Shown here: positions 62,101 through 64,000 of the stretch, piece by piece | Layout: each line of letters starts with the position of its first letter | Position numbering within the stretch: the first letter of the stretch is position 1 | Assembly (NCBI GenBank): GCA_032164245.1 | Contig: JAVMKO010000001.1 | Coordinates: 288,865,041 to 288,929,040 of the forward strand | Length of the DNA stretch: 64,000 nucleotides | Direction of reading: 5' to 3' | Origin: Sternotherus odoratus | Lineage: Eukaryota; Chordata; Testudines; Kinosternidae | Notes under the pieces: generated by a model | What the model was told of the DNA's origin: nothing | Database searches by the model: none | Seen by the model: only the letters and a program-made list of their open reading frames with translations | Translations under genes and position numbers: made by a program

Positions 62101-62507
62101 ATGTATGTGGAATGGTACTAAGTAGTTTTATAGCCCTACAAGGTGTTCACTACGGGATGGTTACCCAGTATTTGGTGCAGGGGAGCGTGCCACCTTTGAT
62201 ACATATTTTTTGTATACCGTGGTCCTGAATGGCTGGTGTATAGCCAGTAAAACTAGAGGATGTGGAATCTCAGCAGCAAGGTATGCTATGCAGTCCTGCC
62301 TTCCTAATGGTAGCAAAAAAGCACCTCCAGAATGTGTCAATTCCAAGCACCGTAAATGTTGGATTGTTTTGCCTCTTTTTCCATAGGTATTATATCCAGA
62401 TGGACAGGCACAGTTAATCCACCCTAAACCAGCTGACTTTCGAAATCCTGGTCCTGGAAGGCACAGATTGATAACTCAGGTTTACCTTTCTCATACTGCC
62501 TGGACAG
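7587..62507 (+). CDS. INTS4: INTS4, Integrator complex subunit 4 (22 of about 23 coding exons)
   Basis: INTS4 is a scaffold of the Integrator complex in the nucleus. It holds the INTS9-INTS11 endonuclease pair, much as Symplekin does for CPSF73/CPSF100, for snRNA 3'-end cleavage and attenuation of paused Pol II transcripts. The encoded protein starts [13 protein letters not shown] and follows vertebrate INTS4 throughout. Residues about 60-560 are helical HEAT-type repeats, with motifs such as [36 protein letters not shown] and [13 protein letters not shown]. The C-terminal part, from about 590, includes the region known to contact INTS9/INTS11 and a beta-rich tail. All 22 exon joins preserve the frame and no stop or frameshift is seen. 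The visible part is 905 codons plus one base. Human INTS4 has 963 residues, so one final exon of about 59 codons lies past base 64000. The start was chosen from the conserved N-terminus and the context CCCAGCATGG. Confidence 0.97.
8093..12118. repeat. 4-kb GC-rich minisatellite, 27-base unit, in INTS4 intron 1
   Basis: The unit reads GTCCTGCTGCCCCC, then TCGCG, then a C run, 27 bases in all and repeated about 147 times head to tail. Each unit has three CpGs. The first copies (8099-8285) carry CGTC in place of CGCG. The block at about 8530-10670 is almost identical copy to copy, apart from one C-to-T change near 10604. From about 10680 to 11710, 27- and 28-base units alternate through C-run length change. 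The last copies (11980-12110) gain an extra G or C. Since 27 is divisible by 3 and the unit has no stop codon, long stretches are open in several frames and encode [13 protein letters not shown] or [13 protein letters not shown] repeats. These frames are not coding: they run through the intron and end just before the exon 2 acceptor. Confidence 0.97.
12140..12334 (+). CDS. INTS4: INTS4 exon 2 (residues 19-83)
   Basis: Encodes [17 protein letters not shown]... to LLEHYYK, donor AAG|gtaggg, phase 0. The acceptor region is tctccgcag|CACCAG|, so a second in-frame acceptor lies 6 bases downstream and would drop two residues (HQ). The human protein differs in length exactly here, so the used site is uncertain. 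The exon begins only about 22 bases after the minisatellite. Confidence 0.93.
12335..13200. other. INTS4 intron 2, proximal part, nothing recognised
   Basis: AT-rich unique-looking sequence with no coding signal and no repeat I could identify. Confidence 0.4.
13200..14410. repeat. Unclassified old interspersed repeat
   Basis: Pyrimidine-rich sequence with a partial internal duplication. The words 'aaactcccatgcaaaagcct', then 'cctgtttgctagctcc', near 14054-14090 recur as 'gaactcccgtgcaaaactct' then 'cctgtttgctgctcc' near 14366-14402. It looks like LINE-derived sequence but I cannot name the family. Open frames here are short and overlap on both strands. Confidence 0.35.
14447..14829. mobile_element. 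hAT MITE with CAGTGGTTCTCAACC terminus
   Basis: The ends are CAGTGGTTCTCAACC and GAGAGCCACTG (complementary). The flanking octamers gtctaagc and atctaagc match at 7 of 8 bases, as expected for a hAT target duplication. The interior ('ggggtacatcaactcatgta') matches a common turtle/crocodilian element. It carries a short GATA run. Confidence 0.88.
14930..15095. mobile_element. Possible pogo/Tigger-like MITE
   Basis: 'gatcggataatcaataattt', then 'ggataatccgg', and a later 'cccggataattgggatta' form loosely inverted 'ggataat' ends. The target duplication is unclear. Confidence 0.35.
15382..15542. mobile_element. 161-bp hAT MITE with perfect 8-bp target duplication
   Basis: The ends CAGCGGTGACC and GGACACTGCTG are near-complementary. 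The octamer CTCTAGGC flanks both sides (15374-15381 and 15543-15550). Confidence 0.88.
15551..16640. other. INTS4 intron 2, distal part, no feature recognised
   Basis: Unique-looking AT-rich sequence leading to the exon 3 acceptor. Short open frames on both strands have no family resemblance. Confidence 0.4.
16645..16762 (+). CDS. INTS4: INTS4 exon 3 (residues 84-123)
   Basis: Encodes [19 protein letters not shown] through [10 protein letters not shown], then the first base of a Lys codon. Acceptor ccctag, donor A|gtaagt, phase 1. Part of the first HEAT-type helical pairs. Confidence 0.95.
17165..17815. repeat. Unclassified repeat beginning 'actagcataagtgcccggcg'
   Basis: CCCCAC-rich sequence with a conspicuous left end, 'gcccggcgctgctcgggtca'. 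It finishes in ATAC/ATAG short repeats, which suggests the 3' end of a non-LTR element. I cannot place it in a named family. Confidence 0.35.
17815..17864. repeat. Inverted GATA/TATC microsatellite
   Basis: (ATAG)n is followed after a few bases by (ATCT)n, forming a self-complementary tetranucleotide tract directly beside a CR1 3' end. Confidence 0.85.
17863..18048 (-). mobile_element. CR1 LINE 3' end, minus strand
   Basis: 'tcatagaactggaaggagct' followed by 'cctaaatggccccctcaagg' and 'ccactgagctatccccc'. Inserted inside the hAT-like element described at 16829. Confidence 0.9.
18600..18706 (+). CDS. INTS4: INTS4 exon 4 (residues 123-158)
   Basis: Completes the split Lys and encodes [19 protein letters not shown] to LLDVACK. 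Acceptor ttgacag, donor AAG|gtaata, phase 0. Confidence 0.95.
18707..19425. other. INTS4 intron 4, proximal part, nothing recognised
   Basis: AT-rich intronic DNA. The open frame at 18908-19222 has no recognisable domain. Confidence 0.35.
19430..19545 (-). mobile_element. tRNA-type SINE fragment (tortoise Pol III family)
   Basis: 'acacagagctctttg', 'agcagaagttggtccaataa' and 'caatattactacacccatct' match the reverse strand of a turtle SINE tail. This copy is diverged and lacks its head. Confidence 0.6.
20714..20899 (+). CDS. INTS4: INTS4 exon 5 (residues 159-220)
   Basis: Encodes [20 protein letters not shown] to [12 protein letters not shown], a typical HEAT repeat block. Acceptor ttacacag, donor ATG|gtaagt, phase 0. 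Confidence 0.96.
21481..21729 (+). repeat. 5S rRNA-derived retroposon with 13-bp target duplication
   Basis: Bases 21481-21599 follow vertebrate 5S rRNA nearly end to end. The internal control words 'agctaagcagg' and 'tacttggatgggagacc' are intact. Most differences lie at former CpGs. The 5S part runs into a 130-base unrelated tail starting 'aacatgggcgtggggctagc'. The unit is flanked by perfect copies of AAACTTCTGAAAA (21468-21480 and 21730-21742), showing reverse-transcription-type insertion. This resembles 5S-headed (SINE3-type) elements. I do not recognise the tail, so the exact family is open. It is not a functional 5S gene. Confidence 0.85.
21743..22590. other. INTS4 intron 5, distal part, nothing recognised
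   Basis: AT-rich sequence with no clear repeat or gene. Confidence 0.35.
22597..22647 (+). CDS. INTS4: INTS4 exon 6 (residues 221-237)
   Basis: A 17-codon exon encoding [17 protein letters not shown]. Acceptor ttttatag, donor CAG|gtaatg, phase 0. Confidence 0.95.
23050..23270. repeat. Old interspersed repeat
   Basis: 'ctgagacggtggaatgaact' and 'ctccactttctgctcctagt' then 'gcaaagtgcat' are words I associate with a dispersed sauropsid repeat. Its class is not determined. Confidence 0.35.
23833..23921 (+). CDS. INTS4: INTS4 exon 7 (residues 238-267)
   Basis: Encodes [19 protein letters not shown] to LSQLYPE and two bases of Ser. Acceptor atttcag, donor AG|gtatgt, phase 2. Confidence 0.95.
24237..24357 (+). 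CDS. INTS4: INTS4 exon 8 (residues 267-307)
   Basis: Encodes [20 protein letters not shown] to [12 protein letters not shown]. Acceptor tattcag, donor TTG|gtaagt, phase 0. The preceding intron is only 315 bases. Confidence 0.95.
24936..25007 (+). CDS. INTS4: INTS4 exon 9 (residues 308-331)
   Basis: Encodes [18 protein letters not shown] to MSDLR. The acceptor has a C9 tract before AG; donor AGG|gtacat, phase 0. Confidence 0.95.
25465..25610 (+). repeat. MIR SINE fragment
   Basis: 'gtgaccttaggcaaaatcat', 'tctctttggctcaatttttc' and 'catctacaaaatgg' correspond to the central MIR core. Confidence 0.6.
25623..25775. mobile_element. Possible degraded hAT-like MITE
   Basis: 'aaggctttgtctgcacc' resembles the AGGGCTTGTCTACAC terminus of the element at the window start, and 'gtctaatatagacagtc' is an internal echo. 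The right end is unclear. Confidence 0.3.
25815..26228. mobile_element. pogo/Tigger-like MITE, TA target duplication (copy 1)
   Basis: The ends CAGTAAAATCTCGATTTAAC and the complementary 'aaatcgagggtttactg' are flanked by TA on both sides. Sub-terminal 'taacggactaattcgggcg' is shared with copies at 44076 and 49207. The interior is GC-rich with 'cgggagcc' and 'ccagccc' repeats and encodes no transposase. Confidence 0.88.
26384..26508 (-). mobile_element. Cry-type tRNA SINE with a fold-back 3' end
   Basis: On the minus strand the head contains 'gaggtagctgtgttagtctg'. The copy is flanked by perfect AGAGCAAGTCA duplications (26373-26383 and 26509-26519). The 'cctgtggcaccttaaagact' segment is present twice in inverted orientation around a short loop, so this copy can form a hairpin. 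Confidence 0.85.
26602..26776 (+). CDS. INTS4: INTS4 exon 10 (residues 332-390)
   Basis: Encodes [34 protein letters not shown] and [10 protein letters not shown]. This includes the charged linker between helical repeat blocks. Acceptor ttcacag, donor G|gtgagt, phase 1. Confidence 0.96.
27380..28565 (+). repeat. MIR SINE split by a hAT element
   Basis: 'aaggtcacttcacctctctg' then 'ccccagcttcc' before the insertion and 'cagcttccccatttgtgaat' then 'gggctattgagagggttaat' after it make one continuous MIR once the hAT element and one target copy are removed. Confidence 0.75.
27460..28460. mobile_element. 1-kb GC-rich hAT element, TAGGGTGACCAGA termini
   Basis: Starts TAGGGTGACCAGATG and ends 'cgtctggtcaccCTA', flanked by perfect CAGCTTCC octamers (27452-27459 and 28461-28468). 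Near the right end are 'gggactgtcccgataaaatc' palindromic words. The interior is very GC-rich, with G runs up to about ten and diverged tandem 'ggggagtgcagggcccag' units. No transposase is visible. Long overlapping open frames on both strands come from base composition. Confidence 0.92.
28570..29510. other. INTS4 intron 10, middle, nothing recognised
   Basis: AT-rich intronic DNA with no repeat I can name. Confidence 0.35.
29520..29801. mobile_element. hAT MITE with GGTTCTCAAACTT termini
   Basis: The left end CAAGGGTTCTCAAACTTC is complementary to the right end 'cagtttgagaaccgctg'. The interior 'tggggtcgcgaccca' is typical of an abundant turtle MITE. No octamer duplication is clear. Confidence 0.8.
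30230..30435 (+). CDS. INTS4: INTS4 exon 11 (residues 390-458), GC donor
   Basis: Encodes [39 protein letters not shown] and [11 protein letters not shown]. Acceptor ctttcag. The end is fixed by protein continuity (VLE|DSS), which puts the donor at GAG|gcaagt, a GC rather than GT site. Phase 0. Confidence 0.94.
30440..32385. other. INTS4 intron 11, no strong feature
   Basis: Mostly unique AT-rich DNA. Near 31850-31960 there are diverged 'gccagattatggcc' and 'gaagtgaatggg' words of an old repeat. A (TA)n-like stretch occurs at 32335-32355 just before the exon 12 acceptor. Confidence 0.35.
32389..32531 (+). CDS. INTS4: INTS4 exon 12 (residues 459-506)
   Basis: Encodes [19 protein letters not shown] to [12 protein letters not shown] and two bases of Lys. 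Acceptor ctttttag, donor AA|gtaagt, phase 2. A DIRS-like element begins about 40 bases after the donor. Confidence 0.95.
32570..36626 (+). mobile_element. DIRS-like retrotransposon, decayed
   Basis: An Arg/Ser-rich gag-like stretch occurs at 32575-32825. Around 34380-34530 a reverse-transcriptase frame shows [11 protein letters not shown] and GGLRPILD. A second frame near 34690-34797 shows [14 protein letters not shown] and, at the catalytic site, YPYLDN followed by a stop instead of the aspartate pair. RNase H-like [13 protein letters not shown] (about 35450-35490) and [12 protein letters not shown] (about 35690-35730) follow. A remnant of the tyrosine-recombinase N-terminal part is near 36100-36150. 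Frameshifts and stops throughout make it inactive. The 3' end carries an inverted repeat (36326-36381 with 36563-36621). The order RT, RNase H, recombinase fits DIRS1-like elements. Confidence 0.82.
36630..37490. other. INTS4 intron 12, distal part
   Basis: AT-rich DNA with no gene. 37140-37215 has a faint match ('cctactcccaaagcaattac') to the ancient repeat seen at 3908. Confidence 0.35.
37496..37611 (+). CDS. INTS4: INTS4 exon 13 (residues 506-545)
   Basis: Encodes [20 protein letters not shown] to EPDMDDPA and the first base of Tyr. Acceptor ttttcag, donor T|gtatcttt, phase 1. The donor resembles the U12 class. Confidence 0.94.
37746..38470. mobile_element. SINE heads with a possible Penelope-like fragment, intron 13
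   Basis: 37746-37850 has 'gtaaccatgttggtcccggg' and 'attagagagacaagataggt', a turtle SINE head. 38135-38200 has 'ggggtagccgtgttagtctg', the Cry-type head, then 'acaaagagtcttgtagcacc'. The sequence at 38335-38450 ('gaggagaaactgcttttgta', 'ggtgtcaaatttgc') resembles a dispersed turtle element that I believe is Penelope-like. That last assignment is weak. Confidence 0.5.
38470..38478 (+). promoter_or_regulatory. INTS4: U12-type branch point candidate, intron 13
   Basis: TTTCTTAAC differs by one base from the U12 branch consensus TTCCTTAAC. Its branch adenosine is 16 bases from the acceptor, within the narrow window used by the minor spliceosome. It pairs with the donor GTATCTTT at 37612-37619. 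Confidence 0.7.
38494..38627 (+). CDS. INTS4: INTS4 exon 14 (residues 545-589)
   Basis: Encodes [19 protein letters not shown] to [13 protein letters not shown]. The acceptor is ttcaatag with a U12-like branch site 16 bases upstream. Donor AGA|gtaagt, phase 0. Confidence 0.95.
39407..39564 (+). CDS. INTS4: INTS4 exon 15 (residues 590-642)
   Basis: Encodes [20 protein letters not shown] to [10 protein letters not shown] and two bases of Arg. The SPVSPS stretch is a probable flexible linker before the C-terminal region. Acceptor gctcag, donor CG|gtaagg, phase 2. Confidence 0.95.
39965..40727. mobile_element. GC-rich hAT-like element, putative
   Basis: The ends 'gggccagattaatgcagg' and 'ggacaattaatccagccc' are complementary over about 12 bases. 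The interior is GC-rich with an 18-base C run at 40141-40158 and tandem 'cagccc(c)' words. The shared hairpin module with 'gccaatgggagc' lies at 40261-40300. No clean octamer duplication. Confidence 0.5.
40730..41735. other. INTS4 intron 15 interval without clear features
   Basis: No recognisable gene. Short open frames only. Confidence 0.3.
41738..42791. mobile_element. 1-kb hAT element with polypurine interior
   Basis: Starts TAGGCTGACCATATTTCC and ends 'gggacgtatggtcagcctA', flanked by perfect ATTAACAC octamers (41730-41737 and 42792-42799). 'aaaaacgggaca' and 'atcgggactgtcccgtt' words near the ends relate it to the elements at 27460 and 48911. The interior holds a purine-rich tract of about 480 bases (41880-42360) and a strong hairpin at 42459-42510. 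There is no transposase. The long minus-strand Ser/Pro-rich open frame is the shadow of the purine tract. Confidence 0.92.
42950..43115 (+). repeat. MIR SINE fragment
   Basis: 'tagtcacttaacatctgtga' and 'tgtgcctcagtttctttatc' then 'tctacagtggggat' match the MIR core and 3' part. Confidence 0.72.
43120..43780. other. INTS4 intron 15 interval, nothing recognised
   Basis: Mixed-composition unique sequence without gene or repeat signature. Confidence 0.3.
44042..45236. mobile_element. hAT element with perfect 8-bp target duplication
   Basis: The ends CAGGGATGAAAGTAAG and CTTACTTTCACCTCTG are complementary at 14 of 16 bases and flanked by GTTGTAGA octamers (44034-44041 and 45237-45244). The interior has repeated 'ccctttaaat' blocks in both orientations. 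A segment at 44540-44720 is homologous to the whole palindromic MITE at 46216-46420. No coding capacity is visible. Confidence 0.9.
44076..44473. mobile_element. pogo/Tigger-like MITE inside the hAT element (copy 2)
   Basis: CAGTAAACCCTCGATTTAAC at the left and 'atatcgaggtttcactg' at the right, with TA on both sides. It sits 34 bases inside the hAT element. The right half is a long hairpin (44330-44457). Confidence 0.88.
45255..45880. other. INTS4 intron 15, distal part
   Basis: No gene or clear repeat before the exon 16 acceptor. Confidence 0.3.
45883..45976 (+). CDS. INTS4: INTS4 exon 16 (residues 642-673)
   Basis: Encodes [20 protein letters not shown] to RCQLLLIK. Acceptor gctccag, donor AAG|gttagg (weak +3), phase 0. 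The preceding intron is the longest here, 6.3 kb. Confidence 0.95.
46216..46420. mobile_element. 205-bp palindromic hAT MITE
   Basis: The octamer CTATAATG flanks both sides (46208-46215 and 46421-46428). The element is nearly one inverted repeat: 'cagcagtcggcaatgtcagc' and 'ctgctttatttacc' on the left pair with 'ggtaaataaagcagc' and 'gccgacattgccgaccgctg' on the right. Confidence 0.92.
46430..47380. other. INTS4 intron 16 interval, unclassified
   Basis: Contains an (AC)n stretch at 46541-46552. The sequence might include an old LTR or LINE remnant but I cannot support a family. Confidence 0.3.
47385..47520. mobile_element. Short hAT-like MITE
   Basis: 'gactttgtttatactgtgat' and 'agtggagacaaggtc', with an internal 'actttgtctacac', resemble the AGGGCTTGTCTACAC group. 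The ends are degraded. Confidence 0.4.
47561..48188. mobile_element. hAT element, CAATGGTTCTCAAAC termini
   Basis: Begins CAATGGTTCTCAAACTTTTT and ends 'cactttgagaaccaatg'. The flanking octamers are ttctagca and ttccagca (one mismatch). The interior is a diverged tandem array of GC-rich units containing 'cagcccgccgcggcaggg', which opens frames on both strands without being coding. Confidence 0.9.
48911..49027. mobile_element. 117-bp hAT MITE of the TAGGGTGACCAGA group
   Basis: 'tagggtgatcagataataag' at the left and 'aatcgggatatctggtca' at the right, with 'gggactgtccctataaaat' inside. The right terminus is truncated or mutated, so no target duplication is seen. Confidence 0.75.
49207..49939. 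mobile_element. pogo/Tigger-like MITE (copy 3), internal minisatellite
   Basis: CAGTGAAACCTCCATTTAAC and 'aaatcgaggttttactg' with TA flanks. It shares 'gtaattcgggcgatggggtg' with copy 1. The interior is tandem GC-rich sequence with 'gctagtgggacccgggcgg' units about 42 bases apart and a larger duplicated block around 'cagccgggagccagcagcc'. Confidence 0.9.
50095..50157. repeat. (TG)n followed by (CA)n
   Basis: About 12 TG units, a short 'taaa' spacer and about 16-17 AC units form a self-complementary dinucleotide tract. Confidence 0.95.
50370..50865. other. INTS4 intron 16, distal part
   Basis: No gene or repeat recognised before exon 17. Confidence 0.3.
50870..50950 (+). CDS. INTS4: INTS4 exon 17 (residues 674-700)
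   Basis: Encodes [20 protein letters not shown] to AAAKQ. Acceptor tttgtag, donor CAG|gtgaga, phase 0. Confidence 0.95.
51422..53510 (-). mobile_element. CR1 LINE, about 2 kb of its 3' part, minus strand
   Basis: Starts 'tagaatcatagaaatgtaag' then 'gctggaagggacc', the CR1 3' terminus. It continues in the reverse direction through 'tctggactttctccagtttg', 'gcccagaactggacaccgca', 'tcaggccctgctgatttgaa' and 'cattaaagagctcctgatgg'. I recognise these as the antisense of a turtle CR1 subfamily coding region. Many stops on both strands show it is dead. Confidence 0.82.
53815..54170 (-). mobile_element. Second CR1-type LINE fragment, minus strand
   Basis: 'attatctgcaaattttgctg', 'gtccctgggggacaccacta' and 'tgttaccaatccatgagagc' repeat, in diverged form, the layout of the neighbouring CR1. 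This indicates a separate copy of another subfamily. Confidence 0.7.
54175..55400. other. INTS4 intron 17, distal part
   Basis: AT-rich DNA. A T run lies at about 55149-55163. No gene recognised. Confidence 0.3.
55404..55534 (+). CDS. INTS4: INTS4 exon 18 (residues 701-744)
   Basis: Encodes [19 protein letters not shown] to [11 protein letters not shown] and two bases of Gly. Acceptor attgtag, donor GG|gtaaga, phase 2. Confidence 0.95.
56141..56438. mobile_element. hAT-like MITE with imperfect inverted ends
   Basis: The left 'cttatgtctgtactgatctg' and right 'gcactatagacataccct' are complementary in part. Internal 'gggactagccatcccaagta' and 'tacttgggcagctagtccct' form a second inverted pair. 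Confidence 0.65.
56442..56620 (+). repeat. MIR SINE fragment
   Basis: 'gccttgggaagtcacttaac', 'ctatttgctgctcagtttcc' and 'catgttacaatgggaagtta' match the MIR core. Confidence 0.7.
56784..56843 (+). CDS. INTS4: INTS4 exon 19 (residues 744-764)
   Basis: A 60-base exon encoding [19 protein letters not shown] and two bases of Arg. Acceptor tttcag, donor AG|gtgagt, phase 2. Confidence 0.94.
56850..57735. other. INTS4 intron 19, proximal part
   Basis: AT-rich with an A13-type run near 56877. No gene recognised. Two overlapping open frames at 57449-57722 have no domain resemblance. Confidence 0.3.
57740..60800 (+). mobile_element. Second DIRS-like retrotransposon, heavily decayed
   Basis: A reverse-transcriptase remnant reads [20 protein letters not shown] at about 58806-58870. 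An RNase H-like [13 protein letters not shown] lies near 59207-59250. At 60340-60740 a C-terminal tyrosine-recombinase-like stretch reads [11 protein letters not shown], a stop, then RLEEIQAP, followed by FRPHPRF. Many stops and frameshifts are present. Orientation is the same as INTS4 and as the element at 32570. The start is approximate. Confidence 0.68.
60963..61122 (+). CDS. INTS4: INTS4 exon 20 (residues 764-817)
   Basis: Encodes [20 protein letters not shown] to [11 protein letters not shown]. The acceptor tract is 'ttttaacacacacag', with an ACAC run. Donor CAG|gtaagt, phase 0. Confidence 0.95.
61386..61529 (+). CDS. INTS4: INTS4 exon 21 (residues 818-865)
   Basis: Encodes [38 protein letters not shown] and STVKVQ, the start of the C-terminal beta-rich region. 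Acceptor ttccag, donor CAG|gtaatg, phase 0. Confidence 0.96.
61535..62380. other. INTS4 intron 21, no clear feature
   Basis: Unique-looking sequence. No gene or repeat identified. Confidence 0.3.
62387..62507 (+). CDS. INTS4: INTS4 exon 22 (residues 866-906)
   Basis: Encodes [20 protein letters not shown] to VYLSHTAWT and the first base of the next codon. Acceptor ccatag, donor G|gtaagg, phase 1. The following exon is not in the window, so intron 22 is longer than 1.49 kb. Confidence 0.96.
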
Positions 62508-63027
62508 GTAAGGAATAATCAGTACGAGTTCATATGCTTATATGTTGCCGTATCTTTATAAATGGGAATGTATCTTGTTCTATGTCAGTGGTTTAGTACA
62601 TAGTGTACATCTCACAGAAACGAGAGACCTTTTTTGCCACTTCCATCTCCCACTGAGCTGCCACATCCTTGAGGAATCTCCTTAGTACCCTCTTGACCCT
62701 ATGGGTACTTGCACTCCTCTGGCTGACTGATATTATTTGTTAATTAACCAGAGGGGCTGCTGTTTGACACAACATCTTCACCAACCTTATAGGCTTTAGA
62801 ATGAGAGACCAGAAACTAAACTGGGGCCACCCCTCTCAGTAGAGAGCATTGGCCCAAGACCTCAGAGTGTACTGAGATCCTGGAAGACCAGAGAAGAGCT
62901 AACATAGTGCCCGTAAAAGGTGAAAAAGGAGGAGTCAGGGAACTATAGATCAATCAGCCTGACCTCAGTACCTGGGTAGATTAAATCTCAGGAAAAACTT
63001 CCTAACGGTAACAAAGGTAGGACGGAC

Positions 63028-63153
63028 ATCCGACGAAATGGGTATTAGCCCACGAAAGCTTATGCTTCAATACTTTAGTTAGTCTTTAAGGTGCCACAGG
63101 ACTCTTTGTCACTTCTGCAATTCCAGACTAACACGGCTACCTCTCTGATTCTT
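63028..63153 (-). mobile_element. Cry-type tRNA SINE, minus strand
   Basis: 'gggtattagcccacgaaagc', 'aaggtgccacaggactcttt' and 'actaacacggctacctctct' form the reverse complement of the turtle tRNA-derived SINE. It is inserted in the CR1 3' UTR. Confidence 0.88.
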
Positions 63154-63311
63154 AACAGTAGAAGGACAGTGGAACAGTGGACAGTGGAACAGATGCCTAG
63201 GGAAGTTGTGGAAGCTCCTTCACTAGAGGTTTTCAAAAGGAGGCTGGACAGCCATCTTTCTTGGATGGTTTAGACATAACAAATCCTGCGTCTTTGCAGG
63301 GGATTACAATA

Positions 63312-63638
63312 GATAAAGGGTTCCCAAACTTGGTTCGCAACTTGTTCAGGGTAAGACCCTGGGGGCTGTGAGATGCTTTGTTTACCTCAGTGTCTGCAGG
63401 TACGGCCACTTGCAGCTCCCAATGGCTGCGGTTTGCCATTCCCGGCCAATGGGAGCTGAGGAAAATGGAAGCCCAGTCCGCGCTGCTTCCCGCATCTCCC
63501 ATTGGCTGGGAACAGCGAACCGTGGTCACTGGAAGCTGCGAGCGGCCGTACCTGCGGACGCTCAGATAAACAAAGCGTCTTGTGTCCCGCCAGGGGCTTA
63601 CTATGAACAAGCCGCGAACCAAGTTTGGGAACCCCTGA
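63312..63638. mobile_element. hAT MITE, GGGTTCCCAAACTTGGTTCGC termini
   Basis: The left 'gggttcccaaacttggttcg' and right 'cgaaccaagtttgggaaccc' ends are perfectly complementary over about 20 bases. The interior is largely palindromic with 'gctcccaatggc' and 'ggccaatgggagct'. The likely target octamers (caatagat, aactagat) match at 6 of 8 bases. Confidence 0.88.
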
Positions 63639-63827
63639 ACTAGATGATCCTTGCGGTCCTTTCTCACCCTATTGTTCTATGATTCTACTATTCTAATTTA
63701 AATGCAAGCAGTCGTGTTAAAATGATCCCAGTAATTCATCGGTCTAGGTCATGGCAGAGAAGTTCTAGAACTGTGTGTACCTTACATGGTAAATGTACTG
63801 CTGATTTATGTTTATACTCTTCTGTGC

Positions 63828-64000
63828 CAGGGGTTCTCAACCTTTTTCTTTCTGAGCACCCCCCGCCCCCAATATGCTATAGAAACTCCATGCCCTATCA
63901 GTGCCACCACAACTGGTTTTCTTCATATAAAAGCCAGGGCTGGTGTTAGGGAGTAGCAAGCAGGACAGTTGCCTGGGGCCCCATGCCACAGTGTGGGCCC
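63828..64000. mobile_element. hAT element, left end, cut by window edge
   Basis: Starts CAGGGGTTCTCAACCTTTTT and continues 'tttctttctgagcaccccc' and 'aagccagggctggtgttagg', a known turtle hAT beginning. The right end is outside the window. Confidence 0.8.

Larger units (their letters stand above)
62878..63690 (+). mobile_element. CR1 LINE 3' end, plus strand, with two insertions
   Basis: 62925-62970 ('aggagtcagggaactataga' then 'tcaatcagcctgacctcagt') is a short reverse-transcriptase remnant. The 3' UTR runs 'aggaaaaacttcctaac', 'gatgcctagggaagttgtgg' and 'aactagatgatccttgcggt' to 'ttctatgattct'. A SINE and a hAT MITE interrupt it. Confidence 0.85.

Noticed and set aside
62508..64000. Final INTS4 exon within the window
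   Set aside because: No frame here encodes the expected C-terminal sequence, and the stretch is filled by CR1, SINE and hAT copies.

Overview
The window is vertebrate nuclear DNA, most likely from a cryptodiran turtle. The protein-coding exons are vertebrate INTS4 and KCTD14. The repeats are CR1 LINEs, a tRNA-type SINE of the Cry/tortoise Pol III kind, many hAT and pogo/Tigger-like MITEs and DIRS-like retroelements, a mix typical of turtles. The turtle assignment is inference from repeat content. Same-strand order KCTD14 then INTS4 is also the mammalian order.

Layout: 1-1048 holds the end of a MITE, a MIR and the intron before the last KCTD14 exon. 1049-1720 is the terminal coding exon of KCTD14. 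1721-7400 is intergenic, with CR1, hAT-like and ancient repeats. A CpG-rich promoter and exon 1 of INTS4 lie at about 7480-7640. From there to 62507 the window is one gene, INTS4 (Integrator complex subunit 4), with 22 coding exons on the + strand. All splice in frame, giving 905 codons plus one base. The last exon, about 59 codons by comparison with human, lies beyond base 64000.

Splicing has three notable points. Intron 11 has a GC donor. Intron 13 looks like a U12-type (minor spliceosome) intron. Exon 2 has two alternative acceptors 6 bases apart.

Most of the sequence is intronic repeats. Intron 1 is dominated by a 4-kb, roughly 147-copy GC-rich minisatellite with a 27-base unit. This explains the very long open frames there, which are not genes. 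Introns 10, 15, 16 and 22 contain nested transposons whose target-site duplications can be read directly. Introns 12 and 19 carry decayed DIRS-like elements. Intron 5 holds a 5S-rRNA-derived retroposon with a perfect 13-base target duplication. No prokaryotic features, CRISPR arrays or intact second genes are seen. I found no undescribed coding system. The most original signals are the minisatellite, the 5S chimera, a hairpin module with CCAAT boxes that recurs in otherwise different MITEs, and the splice-site peculiarities.
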